A stretch of DNA of 64,000 nt from Notospermus geniculatus (taxonomy: Eukaryota > Nemertea > Pilidiophora > Heteronemertea > Lineidae), in contig NMRB01000496.1 of the NCBI GenBank assembly GCA_002633025.1, positions 237,613 through 301,612 on the forward strand. The letters run 5' to 3'. The notes below the pieces were generated by a model, which was not told the DNA's origin, ran no database searches, and was given only the letters and a program-made list of their open reading frames with translations. Every line of letters begins with the position of its first letter. Position 1 is the first letter of the stretch. Both the position numbers and the translations under genes were made by a program. Positions 37,329-55,255 of the stretch are shown in pieces.

Positions 37329-40300
37329 TTAGTCATCCTCTCCTAGGAGATCAAATGGATTCCTTGTGGCCACCCCTGAGGGTCCCTCATCATCTCCATC
37401 TGAGGCCCCATCCTGGCTCTCCGATTCTGAGTCAGTCTCTTCTTCGGAGGCTTCCTGGATCCCGGTCCTTTTCCCGTAACTGTGGTGCTGCCATTCAGCG
37501 ATTAACGACGTCTCTGCATGATTTTCCCAGTCTCCTACAATGGAAGGGGAGGTCTTCAGAAACACGGATAACCAGAATTCTGCACAAAACATACGGTTTT
37601 GAAATCGATGTGACTGTAAGTGTTACAATGAAAGAAATCAGCACAGCTGACCCCAGCAGACAGAGACCCCACCAGGTCCCAACGAATTTTGAAAGCGTTC
37701 TTGTTTTGGACAGTTCTTACCTTTGGTTTTCGTATAATTTGGTGGAAACACGCAGAGACACAACCGACCCTCCACGGCTAACCGTAATATGTTATTTGCA
37801 GCCCTATAAGTATCGTTCCTTCTTGCTCTGGCTGTAACAAACCCTCGTTTCTCTGCCCAGGCTAAAAAAGGAAAAAGGTTGAAATTGTTGAGCTTTTTAA
37901 GCTTTTGAAGAAATTTGTCCACTTCTACTATATCAAGGTTTCTAAAAGAAGCAGTCATCCCAGAAAATTGTTTTTTTGACCAAAAATTCTGAGGTCCAGA
38001 TACATACAGTGGCAAATGAACGCCACCTACAGTCTCCAAAATTGTAAAACAAAATCATGGAAATATTTTGACCAAAATACAAATTTTTTACCTTCACAGA
38101 TATCAAATGCTGACCATTTCTGTTCTTTGTAATTAGAGGGCGCCTCATCGTCGGGGTGCTTCAGAACAAGTATTTTTGGCAGTTCAAGTCGCTGGGCGAG
38201 GTAACTGATGGCAGAATATGGTTCTCGCACCTGAGCGGTGGGATAAATACCAGCGAGTATCTGGAGAATATAATATTATTGTGATTTGATTCCCGTTTTT
38301 GTACACAGTAGGCATATGTCTGTAGATCAAGGAAAACTGACCTTTCTCAATTCCATGGAAGAAATTGCAGAAGAAATATCATAAATTCCAGAAAATATTC
38401 ATCAAATATTTTACCTGCAATGGTTTTTCCACCAGGGATGGAAAGACTAGACCAGGTGAATCACAGAGTTTGACGGTTTTTGTCAGGAATATTGTCTGGA
38501 AGTGTTTCGTGTGTCCAGGAGTTCGCGACGTGCTCACAACCTTCTTGCCCACCAGACCGTTCATCAGGGACGATTTCCCAACATTGGGATAGCCTGGAGA
38601 GAAAGACGCAGGGAATGGAGTGAAATTTCATCAGAATTCAGTGCTGCTCCATGCAAAGTTGTCAAGGTGGGGGAGTAGTCTAGTCATATCCATGCCTATC
38701 ACCCATAAGGTCATGGATTCAATCCCAGGTGGTGCCAGTGCCAGTGCCAGAGTCTTTGTGTGATAGAGGCCTATCCTTCTTGGACGTCACAGATTTTCAC
38801 CGATAAATCTTGTTTCCTCCTACATTACAAAATTATCGGCCAATAGTATTTGATGTGTAGGTCAAAAGATAAGGAATCCTTACCAACACACCCGATAGTG
38901 ACCACACCATCCCTGAACTCCTCGTGTTCCCTGTATTCACCAGTATCTGTGTGTATCTCTATCTCTGGATCAGCGTCCTCTAAATCGAGGTGGTCTGTCT
39001 CCATCTTTTCCTTCCAACTCATCAAATCAACTGAAGGCAGAAACAATTAAAGTAACGACCATAATAATATGGAGCCACGGTGGTGTAGTGGTTCGGGCCT
39101 CCGGCTAGCGGTCAGAGGATCCCGGGTTCGAATCTCGCTGCTGGCGTGAGACTCTGGGCAGGTCTCTTTGCCTTACTGGCCTCTCTCCACCCAGGTGTAT
39201 AAATGGGTACCGGTCGGAAATGCTCAGATTGTAGCGCTGAATGAGCAGCTCATCTGAGTTCTACTGAAAGGTTTCAGGATAGACTGGGGTTAAAGTGTGA
39301 AGTCGGATGACACCTCTACCATTGTTGATATCAGACTATAAAACCAAACTTTTAAACTTTTAACGACCATAATAACGATGCAAAATGTTTTTCTACAAAG
39401 AAGGGGGAAATGTATTTACCTTTATCTTGGCAGATTGTCTCACAGGCCTTTAAGAGTTGTAAGGGCCCAACTGCATTGTACATCCGAGTTTGTCTCTTTT
39501 TGTGCAAGACTGAAAATGAATGCGATATTTTAGAGGATCAATTGAGGGGAAGACTGATATTTCAGATGAAAACTGATATTTGAGGCAAAGACCAATATTT
39601 GAGGTGAAGACAAATATTTGAGAAGATCAATATTTGAGGTGAAAGCTAATATTTGAAAAGAATGTTTGAGGCGAATACTGATATTTAAGGAGACTGATAT
39701 TTGAGGTGAGGAATGATATTTGAGGTGAAGACTGATATTTGAGGCAGAGGCCAATATTTGAGGCAAAGACCAATATTAGAGGTGAAGATTGATATTTGAG
39801 GTGAAGATTGATATTTGAGGTGAAGACTGATATTTTAGCAGAAAGGTAGGTTAGAATCCACCTACCTTTCCCAGGGTCAACATGAGACGTATCTGCCCCT
39901 TCAACATTTCTTGGGAATGATGTGAAACAAACAATATGGACTTGGGGAAACTTCTCCTGGAAGTAATGCCGCCATGCAACCACCAAAGGTGGCGGTGCCA
40001 GGTCAATCTTGTTTAGGACGAGAATTATGTGTTTATGGAGGTCTTTGGTGATGTAGTCGTAAAGGGCTGGTGAGAAATGGAGGGCCTAGAAATAGAAGAA
40101 GTTGAATTTTTGGTGTCAGAGAGAAAGTATTAGGGAAATGATGAAGATTCACCACATTCTGTATTTCCCATCAGATATCTCAAAACTTTCATTCCCTGAG
40201 GCCTGATGGATTTCATCTCATAGTCCCTGACAATATCAACTTCCTCTGATATTGAAAAAGTTTGCAAGTTTTGACATCACATGCAGAAAATTTGAGCAAA

Positions 40301-41715
40301 AATATGCCACTTACAGGATGTCTTATGTCAGTGATAAGAAGTATTATATCTGATATTTCCAGAACTCTCCACAGCTGGCGCCATGTTTCCAAATTGATTT
40401 CGAAATAACTCAGATCTTTTGGAGGGTATTTGTCCATGATGCTGTCAATATAGTCCTGAAAATATGATGTGGCGATATCAAATTTGTCCAAGGATGAAAT
40501 TCCCTACGGAATGAGATCAACATTCCTGCCAATTGTGGCAACAACTTCAACATTGGAGGCTCTAAGCAAAGTACCCAGATCAATACTATTGACTATTTAT
40601 GTTATGCTGACACTAGAAAGTAGAACACTGCCTCCTCCAAAGTCCGGCAAATTTTATGATTAAGTGTGCTTTTGCTCACATACTTACACGAAAGTATTTT
40701 TCCTCTCTGGACTCTAATCGTTCTTTGGTCAAACTGTAATTCCATGGCGGTCGCTTAGGCATGTCCAGAATTGTGCCTGGCTTATATATTTCTGCAATGT
40801 CCATTTCTAGGGCACTCTGAAAACATGAAATTGGGAACTTAACATGAAACACACTGGCAAGAAAACTGGCAAGGGGGAATGCGAAAAAAAACTTCAGCCT
40901 TCAACTTATTTGGAGCATTAATATTGACAATTCCAATGGTAACACAGTGGGCTTACTTCTGGTAAAAGCTCAACAGGATGTCTTGCTTGTTCTTTTCTTT
41001 TTTCTAATTCCTTCCTAGTTTCTTGGGTAAAGTGGAGGCGATACCTGAAGACAAATGCCACAAAATTGAATAGAATATTCATGGAGATTTACTTGGAGAA
41101 CCGCTGAAACAGAAAGATGACTATTTACAGCTGGAAAATTCATTCACATTAAATACAGTATATCCCAGAATATGATTAGCTCCCATTAATGATTTCAGTC
41201 ATGGGAGTCATTACCTGTTAGGATCATGTTTTCGGTCTTCAGATTTTGTTGGCTGCTGATTTATTTTCTTCACTTCATTTATGTCTTCGTCTGATGATTC
41301 TGGAGTGCTCACATTATCTTGTTGATATCGGGCTTTGCCGTAACAACCCTCTGAAGAAAAAAAAATGGTAGAGAAGAAAAAGGAATTCACAATTAATGGC
41401 ACTGTGCTGTCAAACTTAGGCCTGCCCACTTACTGGTCCATATAGCATGGGAGGATTATCGGATAGGCCTTGTTGGACCCTCCTCCCTATATTTCTCAAG
41501 ATGACACTTCTCATTTTCCCATAGGGCCTACATGCATCTCGCTCGACCCATGTTCATGTATTCTTGGAGGAATTATACTGATACAGTATAATTCCTCCAA
41601 GATGTATTGTAGGGCCTAGGCTATGCTGCTTACCTTTTCTTGCAGCCATTCTTTCACGTTTTTCTTGCAGTTGTTTCTTCTTCTGCTTTGAACTGAATGG
41701 CTTTTTACGATGCAT
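37329..41715 (-). CDS. GNL1: Guanine nucleotide-binding protein-like 1 (HSR1)
   Basis: Circularly permuted GTPase of the YlqF/YawG class, whose relatives act in ribosome maturation. Twelve minus-strand exons join in phase to 575 residues (human 607): 41715-41634, 41350-41215, 41044-40957, 40816-40688, 40455-40315, 40085-39866, 39509-39420, 39030-38884, 38593-38415, 38260-38092, 37861-37721 and 37534-37329. The basic start MHRKKPFSSKQKKKQLQEKR matches the human nuclear-targeting end. An acidic stretch and LETWRQLWRVLEISDIILLI follow. G4 is NKID at 217-220, placed before G1 (GYPNVGKSS, 345-353) and G3 (DSPG, 389-392), which proves the permuted order. GHTKHFQT lies between G1 and G3. The acidic tail (EEETDSESESQDGASDGDDE) ends RNPFDLLGEDD, as in vertebrates. 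All exons share clean GT-AG borders. It is head to head with ATAT1. Confidence 0.95.
38665..38830 (+). repeat. tRNA-derived SINE in a GNL1 intron
   Basis: GGGGGAGTAGTCTAGTCAT resembles an A-box region; GTCATGGATTCAATCCCAGG is the B box; the tail is TTGTTTCCTCCTACATTAC. It lies in the intron between GNL1 exons 8 and 9, antisense to the gene. Confidence 0.55.
39069..39360 (+). repeat. Longer tRNA-derived SINE in a GNL1 intron
   Basis: It begins with a tRNA-like head: GGTGGTGTAGTGGTTCGGGC (A box), AGCGGTCAGAGGATCCCGGG and TTCGAATCTCGCTG (B box). The body runs through CTCTCTCCACCCAGGTGTAT and AATGGGTACCGGTCGG. The head lacks a proper acceptor stem and continues into SINE body, so it is not a tRNA gene. 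It sits between GNL1 exons 7 and 8. Confidence 0.75.
39537..39843. repeat. 19-bp minisatellite in a GNL1 intron
   Basis: About 16 units of the GATATTTGAGGTGAAGACT type, with some units shortened by one base. They lie between GNL1 exons 6 and 7 and start 23 bp from the exon 6 donor. Confidence 0.85.
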
Positions 41716-42181
41716 GTTAACTGTTTTCTTGTCACCAATTCCAAGCCCTTAAGATTAAGAAAAATTCACGGAAAAACACTTTTTTCTGCGGAGAAAACAC
41801 AAAAATTTTTATGAAATTTTTATTCTCTCATGGGCGCGGCCATCTTGGAAAATGCAGCAAACGCGAAATGTTATGATAATGATTGGAAGATATTTTTAGC
41901 TAAACATTCATTTGTATGTTTAGAAAATACAAAACAAATAAATAACTATAAAATTAGAGATTTTATACTTTAACACATTTTATGCTCAACCTTAATAATT
42001 TTTATGCGCGTTCAAGCTTAGCCTAGAGAAATATGGGTCAATTTTCTGCGGCACTGCTATTGTTTTGGACGACGAAATGCCAAATCCATCATGTCCATGA
42101 TCATTTTTTCGGAAAACAAGATGAAAAGAATAGAATGCCATTTTTACTCGTTTTAGGAACGCGAATTTCGTAATTTAAGCG
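41716..42181. promoter_or_regulatory. Shared GNL1/ATAT1 promoter region
   Basis: 466 bp separates the two divergent start codons, so both promoters must lie here unless they overlap the first exons. It contains GGGCGCGGCCATCTTGGAAA at about 41832-41851, a YY1-type site (CAAGATGGCC on the minus strand). I see no TATA box placed for either gene. The region is otherwise AT-rich. Confidence 0.6.
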
Positions 42182-47630
<5,449 letters not shown>

Positions 47631-48333
47631 CAGGTGGGAAATGATTTCAGGGGATTGTGTAATAATCGGAATGGATGGCGATTCTGTGTGATGCAAAATA
47701 GTGCAGTAAATGTGGGCGGTTTGAATGGGCCACGACACTATAAAATAAATGATGACAACGAAATGCCAAAACAAAATGACGTGCGCTGTACATAGCGATA
47801 CACACCGTGCAGTGCATGATGATCTACAGTGAATGTACTTTTCCAAGGTCACCTACAGTAGGGGTGTAAAATGACCTATGAGGAGCACCAAATTCATTGC
47901 TCACGGTAGACCTTGTAGTCAAAAGCCTTTATCACTGTCACTGCCAGGGTATGTTGTCATTCATGTAACTGTGAGTCACAAGGAAGCTTTCTGAATAAGG
48001 TCCCTTTTAGGAGAAATAAATTATAAGAATATCCTTGGGAGGATTTATGTGAATTTTAGAGAAATAGCATTTTAATCATGGGGATCAACAATGTGTATGC
48101 TTACAGCACATGAATGATTACAACCTTCCTGTGTTCTAGGTAACCCGCGTGCAGCACATTTATTAAGTACCGGTATTTTATCAGCATGTTTTTGGCTTGA
48201 GTGTTATATACGGAAATACTGTTTGGGTTCTGTTTTCATACTCTTCCTTTATTCTTCATCTTTACAACGTTATTCGAGGTGGCCACCTTGAACCGGGGGA
48301 TACTGAATCAACTGTTAATCATAGTGCGTGGCG

Positions 48334-49648
48334 TGAGTATAGAGGTATACAGTATACAGACACGCTGGGGAACAGTGAATATGAAACTTATGTTCGCCGG
48401 CAAGTCAGTACCCCTCTATGTAAACCCAGTCTTATCAATACCTGTGCCAACAGTTGTCAGTAATCAGTACTTGATGACTGAGGTAGCTTGAAACAGCCTC
48501 CCTTAATGTAGTTGTAGAACATGTACTTGTTTAATGTTACTTCAAATTGTTAGTACATTTTGTCTTAACTCGAGGAATCATAGTAATTAGAAAGGTATAA
48601 ATGTTTAATGAATTTTTCAAAGCATATTCTTTCTTAATGCCATTTTGTGTTGGAAAGGGGCTGGGGCTTTGTTCATGTAAATCTGTTCTTTTCCAATTGC
48701 TCAAGAGAAATTCAGTTACTGTTACTTGCTAATTAAATTTTGCATGGACGTAACGGATCTGATTACTTTACAGAACTGACGCCCCCTCTATTGCGGAGAG
48801 AAGGACCATCCAGAGACTATACAGAATTCCATAAGGATCTGAATTCCCATCAGAATTACCAAAATGGAAGAGGGCAGCTCAAGGTCGGGGCCACAGTGAA
48901 TGGCTCACCAACACACGCAAAACATGCACCAAGATCTGCTGTTCCAGAATCAAATAAACCTGCAGGGGACCATTATACTACAAGAAGTGCAAAACCATTG
49001 TCGTTGAATTCAAATTGGAGTGTTTTCGGTGTACCGCCAAGTTATCATGGACGGAAGTGGCAACACACACAACTGTGGTAGGAGGTGGGAAATGATTTCA
49101 GGGGATTGTGTAATAATCGGAATGGATGGCGATTCTGTGTGATGCAAAATAGTGCAGTAAATGTGGGCGGTTTGAATGGGCCACGACACTATAAAATAAA
49201 TGATGACAACGAAATGCCAAAACAAAATCACGTGCGCTGTACGTAGCGGTACACACCGTGCACTGCATGATGGGTCTACAGTGAATGTACATTTCCAAGG
49301 TCACCTACAGTGGGGGTGTAAAATGACCTATGAGGAGCACCAAATTCATTGCTCACGGTAGGCCTAGTAGTCAAAAGCCTTTAGCAGTTTCACTGCCAGG
49401 GTATGTTGTCATTCATGTAACTGTGAGTCACAAGGAAGCTTTCTGAATAACGTCCCTTTTAGGAGAAATAAATTATAAGAATATCCTTGGGAGGATTTAT
49501 GTGAATTTTAGAGAAATAGCATTTTAATCATGGGGATCAACAATGTGTATACTGACAGCACATGAATGATTACAACCTTCCTCTGTTCTAGGTAACCCGC
49601 GTGCAGCACATTTATTAAGTATTTTATCAGCATGTTTTTGGCTTGAGT
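48334..49648. repeat. Tandem duplicate 2 around ATAT1 exon 10
   Basis: A direct copy of 46828-48201, missing about 60 bp in the intron part (near 48715) and CCGGT in the 3' part. Similarity is otherwise high. Confidence 0.9.
48774..49081 (+). CDS. ATAT1: Second, alternative last exon of ATAT1
   Basis: It has the same 308-nt length as exon 10, the same acceptor (ACTTTACAG), frame and stop, and the same C-terminus ending HTQLW. It can replace exon 10 when intron 9 is spliced to the farther acceptor. Differences from the first copy are synonymous in LTPPLL and PSRDY, but five amino-acid changes fall within nine residues: THTRNMPKS in the first and THAKHAPRS here. Splicing both exons in series is impossible because the first contains a stop. 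Either both act as alternative 3' ends, or only the first is used and this copy survives because it is young. Confidence 0.8.
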
Positions 49649-49649
49649 A

Positions 49650-51222
49650 ACATGTTGGAGAATTTACCTCTGCACTGAAATAATAGCAACTTTTTCTAGA
49701 TTTTAGACATTTGCTACCAAGACTAAGGTCGCACCAAGTAATTGTAGTTTGACGGTCTTTGGTTACCGGTACACAAGGATTAGAAGCCTAAATTCAAAAT
49801 TCCAATCTGTGATTATATCGATTTCACTGTACTAAATGTTTAATGTTATAAATCAGTATTAATAGTCACGAACGGAAATACAATGTATAAATACTTGGAT
49901 CTTGAACCTATCTGGTAGCTGTGGGTGTTTTTAGAAACTTTTTCAAGGTGTAGGGGTACTCTTGTTGACATTTGAACCCGGTATATCATTTTACGGAGCA
50001 GCAGACATCATTTCATTGGACGTCAGACATCATGAAATGGCACATCAGACGTCATATGATGGAGCATCAGACGTCATTTTATAGAGCAGCTGATGTAATT
50101 TTGACACACAGGTATCACACAAAATGTATGGTGACCTGCTCTCAACTCAGGATGAGACAGAAGTGGTGGACACAAAAGTGTTTAATAGACACTAAAGTGT
50201 TTAATATACACTGAAGTGTAAAACACTTAAGATCAAGAGGAGCTTCATTTCTGCTACATCCTTTCTATTTTTACATGTCGGTGATTTTTTCTCTCAGTGT
50301 TCTGTGTCTTCAAAACTTGTATTTCCTTCAAATTCTCTGTGTATGTGGAACACTTGTGTACAACCTGTATTTGTGGTCTCAGACCTATCATTTCTTGGAG
50401 GAAAGTTATTTTAAAATCCATTCCTGTCTTGTAAGTTTACAAAGGCTGCTTTGATTTTCTTTACGCAGTGTGATACGTCCATTTGACACCACGACTTGTA
50501 CTTTCGTTTGCATTGATTTACAGAGATTTTTATCTTTTACACATTTGTTACGTACTTAATATGTTTTCTTTACTTTTGCAAGTCAAGAATTATCATTAGG
50601 AATGTGAAATTCCATTTAGCATAAGTTGACCTCTCTTCTGTGCGTTTCTGTACATTATACATGTAGACTTATTTCTTTGGACATGCTAAAGCATTCAAAC
50701 ATGCTCGTGAAAAGGTTTGTACACTAAGCAACTAACACTTGAAGTCAAACAACTCAAGCAGTTCTACAAATTTTGGGAGTTTTGAAGTTTCACATATCAT
50801 TCATGCACTGTCGTGCAAAATTCTACAATTTTATCATGGTTTACGATGTGATGTTTTAAAAGTAGAGATAAAAGTAAACGGTTCGCTCTGCAAGCTACAT
50901 GTATACAGGTGTGTGAATAGAGATGGCCGTAAGTTTTACCAATATGGTTCTACCGGTAATGCATTCCTAATTTCCAAGTCGATGAAGATTTTATCTGTAT
51001 GGCAGCTCAGGTGTTTTGTTTTCTCTACACAGTGTAAAACACAAGGCCCGTGGTAGGGTAGGTTACTAAAGGCGGAGTATGGGCCTATATGGATGTCTAT
51101 AGGAAGATGCCCTGTCGTGGTCCCCCTACCATATACACATGCACAACAAATCGACAGCAAACTTTAGTAGGGCAAAGGTCAAGTATATGGATTACTTTCT
51201 GCAGATCTCTTCTAATATGTAT
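49650..51222. other. No gene seen
   Basis: AT-rich spacer downstream of ATAT1. A short run of related TTTAATA...CACTAAAGTG units lies at about 50178-50230. I see no exon with both splice sites. Confidence 0.45.
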
Positions 51223-51223
51223 A

Positions 51224-51401
51224 CAGTGAGACCTCTCTATTAAGGACACCTCTGGGACTGACAAATGCTGTCCTTAATTGAGAGGTGTCCTGATTGCAGA
51301 GGTTGAAATGAATAGAAATGACCAGTTAGGGACTGAACATTGATGTCCTGATTAGAGAGGTGTCCTCCTGGCAGAGGTGTCCGTTAAGGGAGGTTCCACT
51401 G
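51224..51401. mobile_element. Pogo/Tigger-like 178-bp MITE, second copy
   Basis: CAGTGAGACCTCTCTATTAA at the left and TTAAGGGAGGTTCCACTG at the right, with TA on both sides (51222-51223 and 51402-51403). Same length as 3673-3850 but in the opposite orientation. Confidence 0.8.
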
Positions 51402-51813
51402 TAATTTACTACAGCATTCTATCTGGAGGTACACAGACATAATCGTACGTTTTTATTTTTTCAGTCATTTCCATGGACATGTACTGTGCTGTGTTAATTG
51501 TGCATGTAGTCATGCATTCCATATGACTTCACTGGGGTATAAATACTTGTACATTTATGATAAATTATTACTTGATGACAAATCATTCGCTTTTGACTTG
51601 GTCCTTCACTTGTTTTGTTACTCTGCCTTCCCCATAGAAAAGTCACGGAACGAAGTTAGAATCCCGATCAGTGCCCCAAAAAAGGTCACCGATTGACGGA
51701 ATAAGCCGCATCGAACAATATAGGATTTCCATTGTGTGCCATTGTATGGAGTACATGTATGTCACTTCCGATCGGGGATTCAAAAGTTTAGCCCGTTGAA
51801 ATTTTTAGTCACC

Positions 51814-52208
51814 CTAAACTCCCTACGCAGTTGTGTACCGCGCCCCCCGCCCCCTTCGGTTTACCCGCTCTCCACAACTGCTTCACTTCGTAAAATTCAC
51901 TGCATTTTTGGTCAACAGATGGGGCTGAGAGAGTCGACCAATGAAAGCGCTGAGCAACCCGTACCCAAGCTGGCCTGAGACACTTTTCATTGGCTGAGCG
52001 GATCATGTGATCTAGAAGCCATGGTAGCACAAGAACATCCGTTGCCAAGGAGTCGAAAAGTTGTGAAAGAAGCGTGCTGATAGGCTATAAAACTCAAGCC
52101 AAGCCCTGATGCCATCTGTCAACCAAACACAGCTTCTACGAAGTGAAGCAGTTGTGGAGAGCGGGTAAACGGAAGGGGGCGTGGTACCCAACTGCATAGG
52201 GAGTTTAT
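51814..52208. mobile_element. 395-bp fold-back element
   Basis: Arms of about 85 bp: AAACTCCCTACGCAGTTGTG through CTCCACAACTGCTTCACTTC on the left, and GAAGTGAAGCAGTTGTGGAG through CAACTGCATAGGGAGTTT on the right. About 220 bp of non-repetitive DNA lies between them. Confidence 0.75.
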
Positions 52209-52310
52209 CCACCCTCGACAAGATCCCATTTGGGATTTCACTGAATTTGCAGCCAATGCTGCTATAAAATAAAATTTATATCAACATACTGGTAAACTAC
52301 CGGTACTTAC

Positions 52311-52584
52311 CATTGACAATGTCGCCCGCCTCCTCTTTTCCGAAAACGTTGTTCTGTTTTGAAGATTCAGGAAAATATTCCACCTCTATCCAAATCCAAA
52401 CCTCATATCCTGATCTTACTGGAGTGACTACCAGCAGAAAACTGCCTTGAATGTATTCAAACAGTGTACTGTGAATGTCCATAGAGTTGGTGACATAACT
52501 GTGTCCCAAAACTACTACAGGCCCTCTTGCATAATGTGGCTTTGAATGGCATTGGTGGAACCACAATAGGCCTACATTTAACAA
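52311..52584 (-). CDS. Candidate exon, unidentified
   Basis: A minus-strand open frame runs into a strong donor (CAATG then GTAAGTACC) at 52311. A likely internal start reads MDIHSTLFEYIQGSFLLVV, followed by GYEVWIWIEVEYFPESSKQ. The peptide looks coding in composition but I recognise no family. Elements flank it on both sides, and no partner exon was found to the left before ATAT1. Treat as tentative. Confidence 0.25.
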
Positions 52585-52667
52585 AGGAGTTCAATCATGA
52601 ATGAAACCCTCAACAAAGAATGATCAGTAAATTGGGTCTTTAAGGGCAGTCAGGAGTGACTTCTGCT

Positions 52668-52770
52668 GAAATGACGTTGGACTTGTCAATTTCATTGTGT
52701 TTGTCCAACCCTGCTTTTGTTGTGTCTCACATTTGACAATGTGGTCACTCAGTAAAGTCTAGTTGTGCTA
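52668..52770 (+). repeat. Interspersed repeat shared with 706-810 and 10685-10760
   Basis: The segment GGACTTGTCAATTTCATTGT through TGTGGTCACTCAGTAAA also occurs at 706-790 and, shortened, near 10690-10750. Extent and class are unclear. Confidence 0.6.
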
Positions 52771-53574
52771 TTTCACCCCATTGTTCAGTGTCTGATGTAT
52801 GTGGCCAGGTGTACTTGGATACAGTTTGTTCTTTTCAATTATAAGCTAAGGTTACACCTGTTGAAAATACCCGTGTTTTTCCAGACCCGTGTGTACGAAA
52901 AGCCCGGTGAGAGGTCACACTACTACATTCTAGTTAAGTAGCCCGGCGACAGGTGCGCTGCATGCACTGACTCTTCAGTCATTTCTGTATTGGCACACAT
53001 TGTTGGAGGCGCAAAAATGACGTAACTTAATGGCTGCGCCATCTGCAGCCGTGCTAAGAACGAAAACACAGGGATTTCGAAAAGCACGGCAAGCTTGCCG
53101 TGTTTCAAAAACCCGTATTTTTCAGACACGGGTTTCTTGAAGCCCGGCAATTCATAGGTGTGACCGCAAAAAAACCCGGGGATTTTATTAGTGTAACCAC
53201 GGCTACAGACAAAGCTGGATGGGAAAACCTGCCTAAAAATGGAGGGTTCTAAGAAAATAATACATGGCATTTTTCTCAAACGTATTGGCTAACCCTTAAA
53301 AGTATCACCCAGCAGATTACTTCCAGAATCTCCAAAGCTTTTTGACAATAAAGAACAAAATAATGTGTATTTTTTCCATATAAAGATTCTTCATTATGAA
53401 CCAAAAGGCACAAAAATCATACATTGATAAATATCAACATCTAGTATACAAGTGCTCAAAATCACACAAGTTTTCAATAAACTGAATTACCAGTCTTTCT
53501 CCTCAGAGAAAGGTAACACAGACTAGCACAACAGCGATATTTCATGAAAGGAGCTTCCGCTTTACTAAGGGTCG

Positions 53575-53655
53575 TCACAGAGGTGACCTCCACACAGGTG
53601 ACCTCCACACAGGTGACCTTCACAAGGTGACCTCCACCCCAGGTGACCTCCACAA
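53575..53655. repeat. 16-bp minisatellite (GGTGACCTCCACACA)
   Basis: Five units of AGGTGACCTCCACACA, two of them altered (CTTCACA, CACCCC). Confidence 0.85.
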
Positions 53656-54211
53656 AAATGTGGACATGGCTTGTATTTCTAAAAGTAAACATCTAACACG
53701 CTTCTTGAAATAGCTAATCAAAAAGATTATCAAATTTTTTCAACTTGAAGGCCTGAAGAGCATGTATGAAAATTCCTGAAAATGGTGACATTTTCCCAAA
53801 ATTTCTGAGAACGTTTTGCACCAACAGACAGAACAATGCAAAGAAATTTCCACTCTGGCTTACCATCGGTGCTGCCATCTACACTCGACCTGAGAATCTC
53901 GGGTCATTTATGGTTGTACCCCCCCCCCCCTCGTAAGAAGTGCAAGGAGGGGAATGTTGTAAGACCCTGGGTGCGAGGATGATATACACTTGGCTCAGAC
54001 CAAAACAGTAAGACTAGGTCTGACATGCTATCCCAGAAGTTTTTGGATGAGTATATACTTTCATATAGACGGGGGAAAAGATGAAGATATGTCCACAGAA
54101 ATCATCAAGAAACAATGAACAAAACACAGTGAAGTCTACTTCAGCTTAACCCATTCAGTGCCAGAGAAAAATTGGGCTATTTGTGGAAAACTCAGTTTGA
54201 TGCCAGAGATA

Positions 54212-54438
54212 CTGTAAAGCAGGAAAATTTCGCGTGCAGGAAATTTTCGCGAATTTCGCGAGAGTGTATGAGTTGCGAAAATTTCCTGTCGCGAATATAA
54301 ATACATGCAACTGATAAATATAGACCGTGAAAAAAAACTGAAAAAATGGCAGAGACTCGCGAAAATATCCTGCCGCGAATATGTCTATAATTCTTGATTC
54401 GCGAACATTTCCAGCCGCGAAATTATCTTGCTTTACAG
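54212..54438. mobile_element. 227-bp mariner-like MITE
   Basis: TA (54210-54211 and 54439-54440) flanks CTGTAAAGCAGGAAAATTTC at the left and ATTATCTTGCTTTACAG at the right. The interior repeats TTTCGCGAA palindromes. Confidence 0.75.
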
Positions 54439-54559
54439 TAGGCCTACTAATGTTTGAAAAAAGAACTGACATCACCGTTGGTATAGCTCAATGTTAGCCA
54501 AATGCTTTAGTTTGCAAAAAGTTTTCAACTGACATTCAGGGGCTTCATCCATAATTGAG

Positions 54560-54838
54560 TAGCCTTGATACCATAGTGGTTATCACGTCTTCTTAGAAAG
54601 CGGCAAGTCCCAGGTTCGCATCCTGGGCCGTATGGGGTTAATCATCCTTGGCTCTGCAATCTGTCGCATGGCACAGCCAAGTCATGGTGCCGTGTAACTT
54701 GTGCCTATGCAAGGGCAAGTAAAAGACCCCATCCAAGTGAGGAACATGAGTAGCTTGAGATGGCCTCTTCCGCACATACAGGGCCAATAATGCTATGGCT
54801 TCAGCCTTGATGGAAAAATTTACTACAAATCCGTAAGG
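54560..54838 (+). repeat. tRNA-Val-like SINE
   Basis: The head ATAGTGGTTATCACGTCTTC and CCCAGGTTCGCATCCTGGG matches box A and box B of a valine-type tRNA. The body continues through GGCTTCAGCCTTGATGG. Missing acceptor pairing and the attached body exclude a working tRNA gene. Confidence 0.7.
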
Positions 54839-54839
54839 C

Positions 54840-55255
54840 CACACTTTTTATATTTATTGGATTACGGATTTTTCAGGCCGAAACCTATGTAGGAGGGGAG
54901 GGAATAAAAATAAAAATAAAATACAAAAATCTTTGACTTTTTAATTTTTTCCCTAGTGTTACGTGCTATGCGTCACACAAATTCAAGGGGGAGGGAATAA
55001 AAAAAGTGAAATGTGGTAAAAAAAGAAATAAAACCTTTTATTGATGCAACAGTAGAACAAGAGATAGGGCCTATATAGGGGCCTATATCCTGAAAATACA
55101 GGGCGTCAACATTTAAATATCTTTTACGTTGCACCTAGTGGTCGGCGGGAAAAAAACAAGAACACAAAATAGACCATCGGGAATTTTATTTTTTTTCAAC
55201 ATTTTCAAAAAACCTGGGAGGGGGGATCCGTAATCCAATAAATAAAAAAAGTGTG
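54840..55255. mobile_element. 416-bp MITE (CACACTTTTT...GGATTACGGAT ends)
   Basis: CACACTTTTTATATTTATTG with GATTACGGAT at the left and ATCCGTAATCCAATAAATAA with AAAAAGTGTG at the right. It directly follows the SINE at 54560-54838. Confidence 0.8.

Noticed and set aside
37295-37837. 180-codon plus-strand open frame
   Set aside because: It is the antisense shadow of GNL1 exons 11 and 12.
39069-39145. Possible tRNA gene
   Set aside because: A and B boxes are good, but the acceptor stem does not pair and the sequence runs on into a SINE body.
54560-54640. Possible tRNA-Val gene
   Set aside because: Head resembles tRNA-Val but lacks a closing acceptor stem and is fused to a SINE body.
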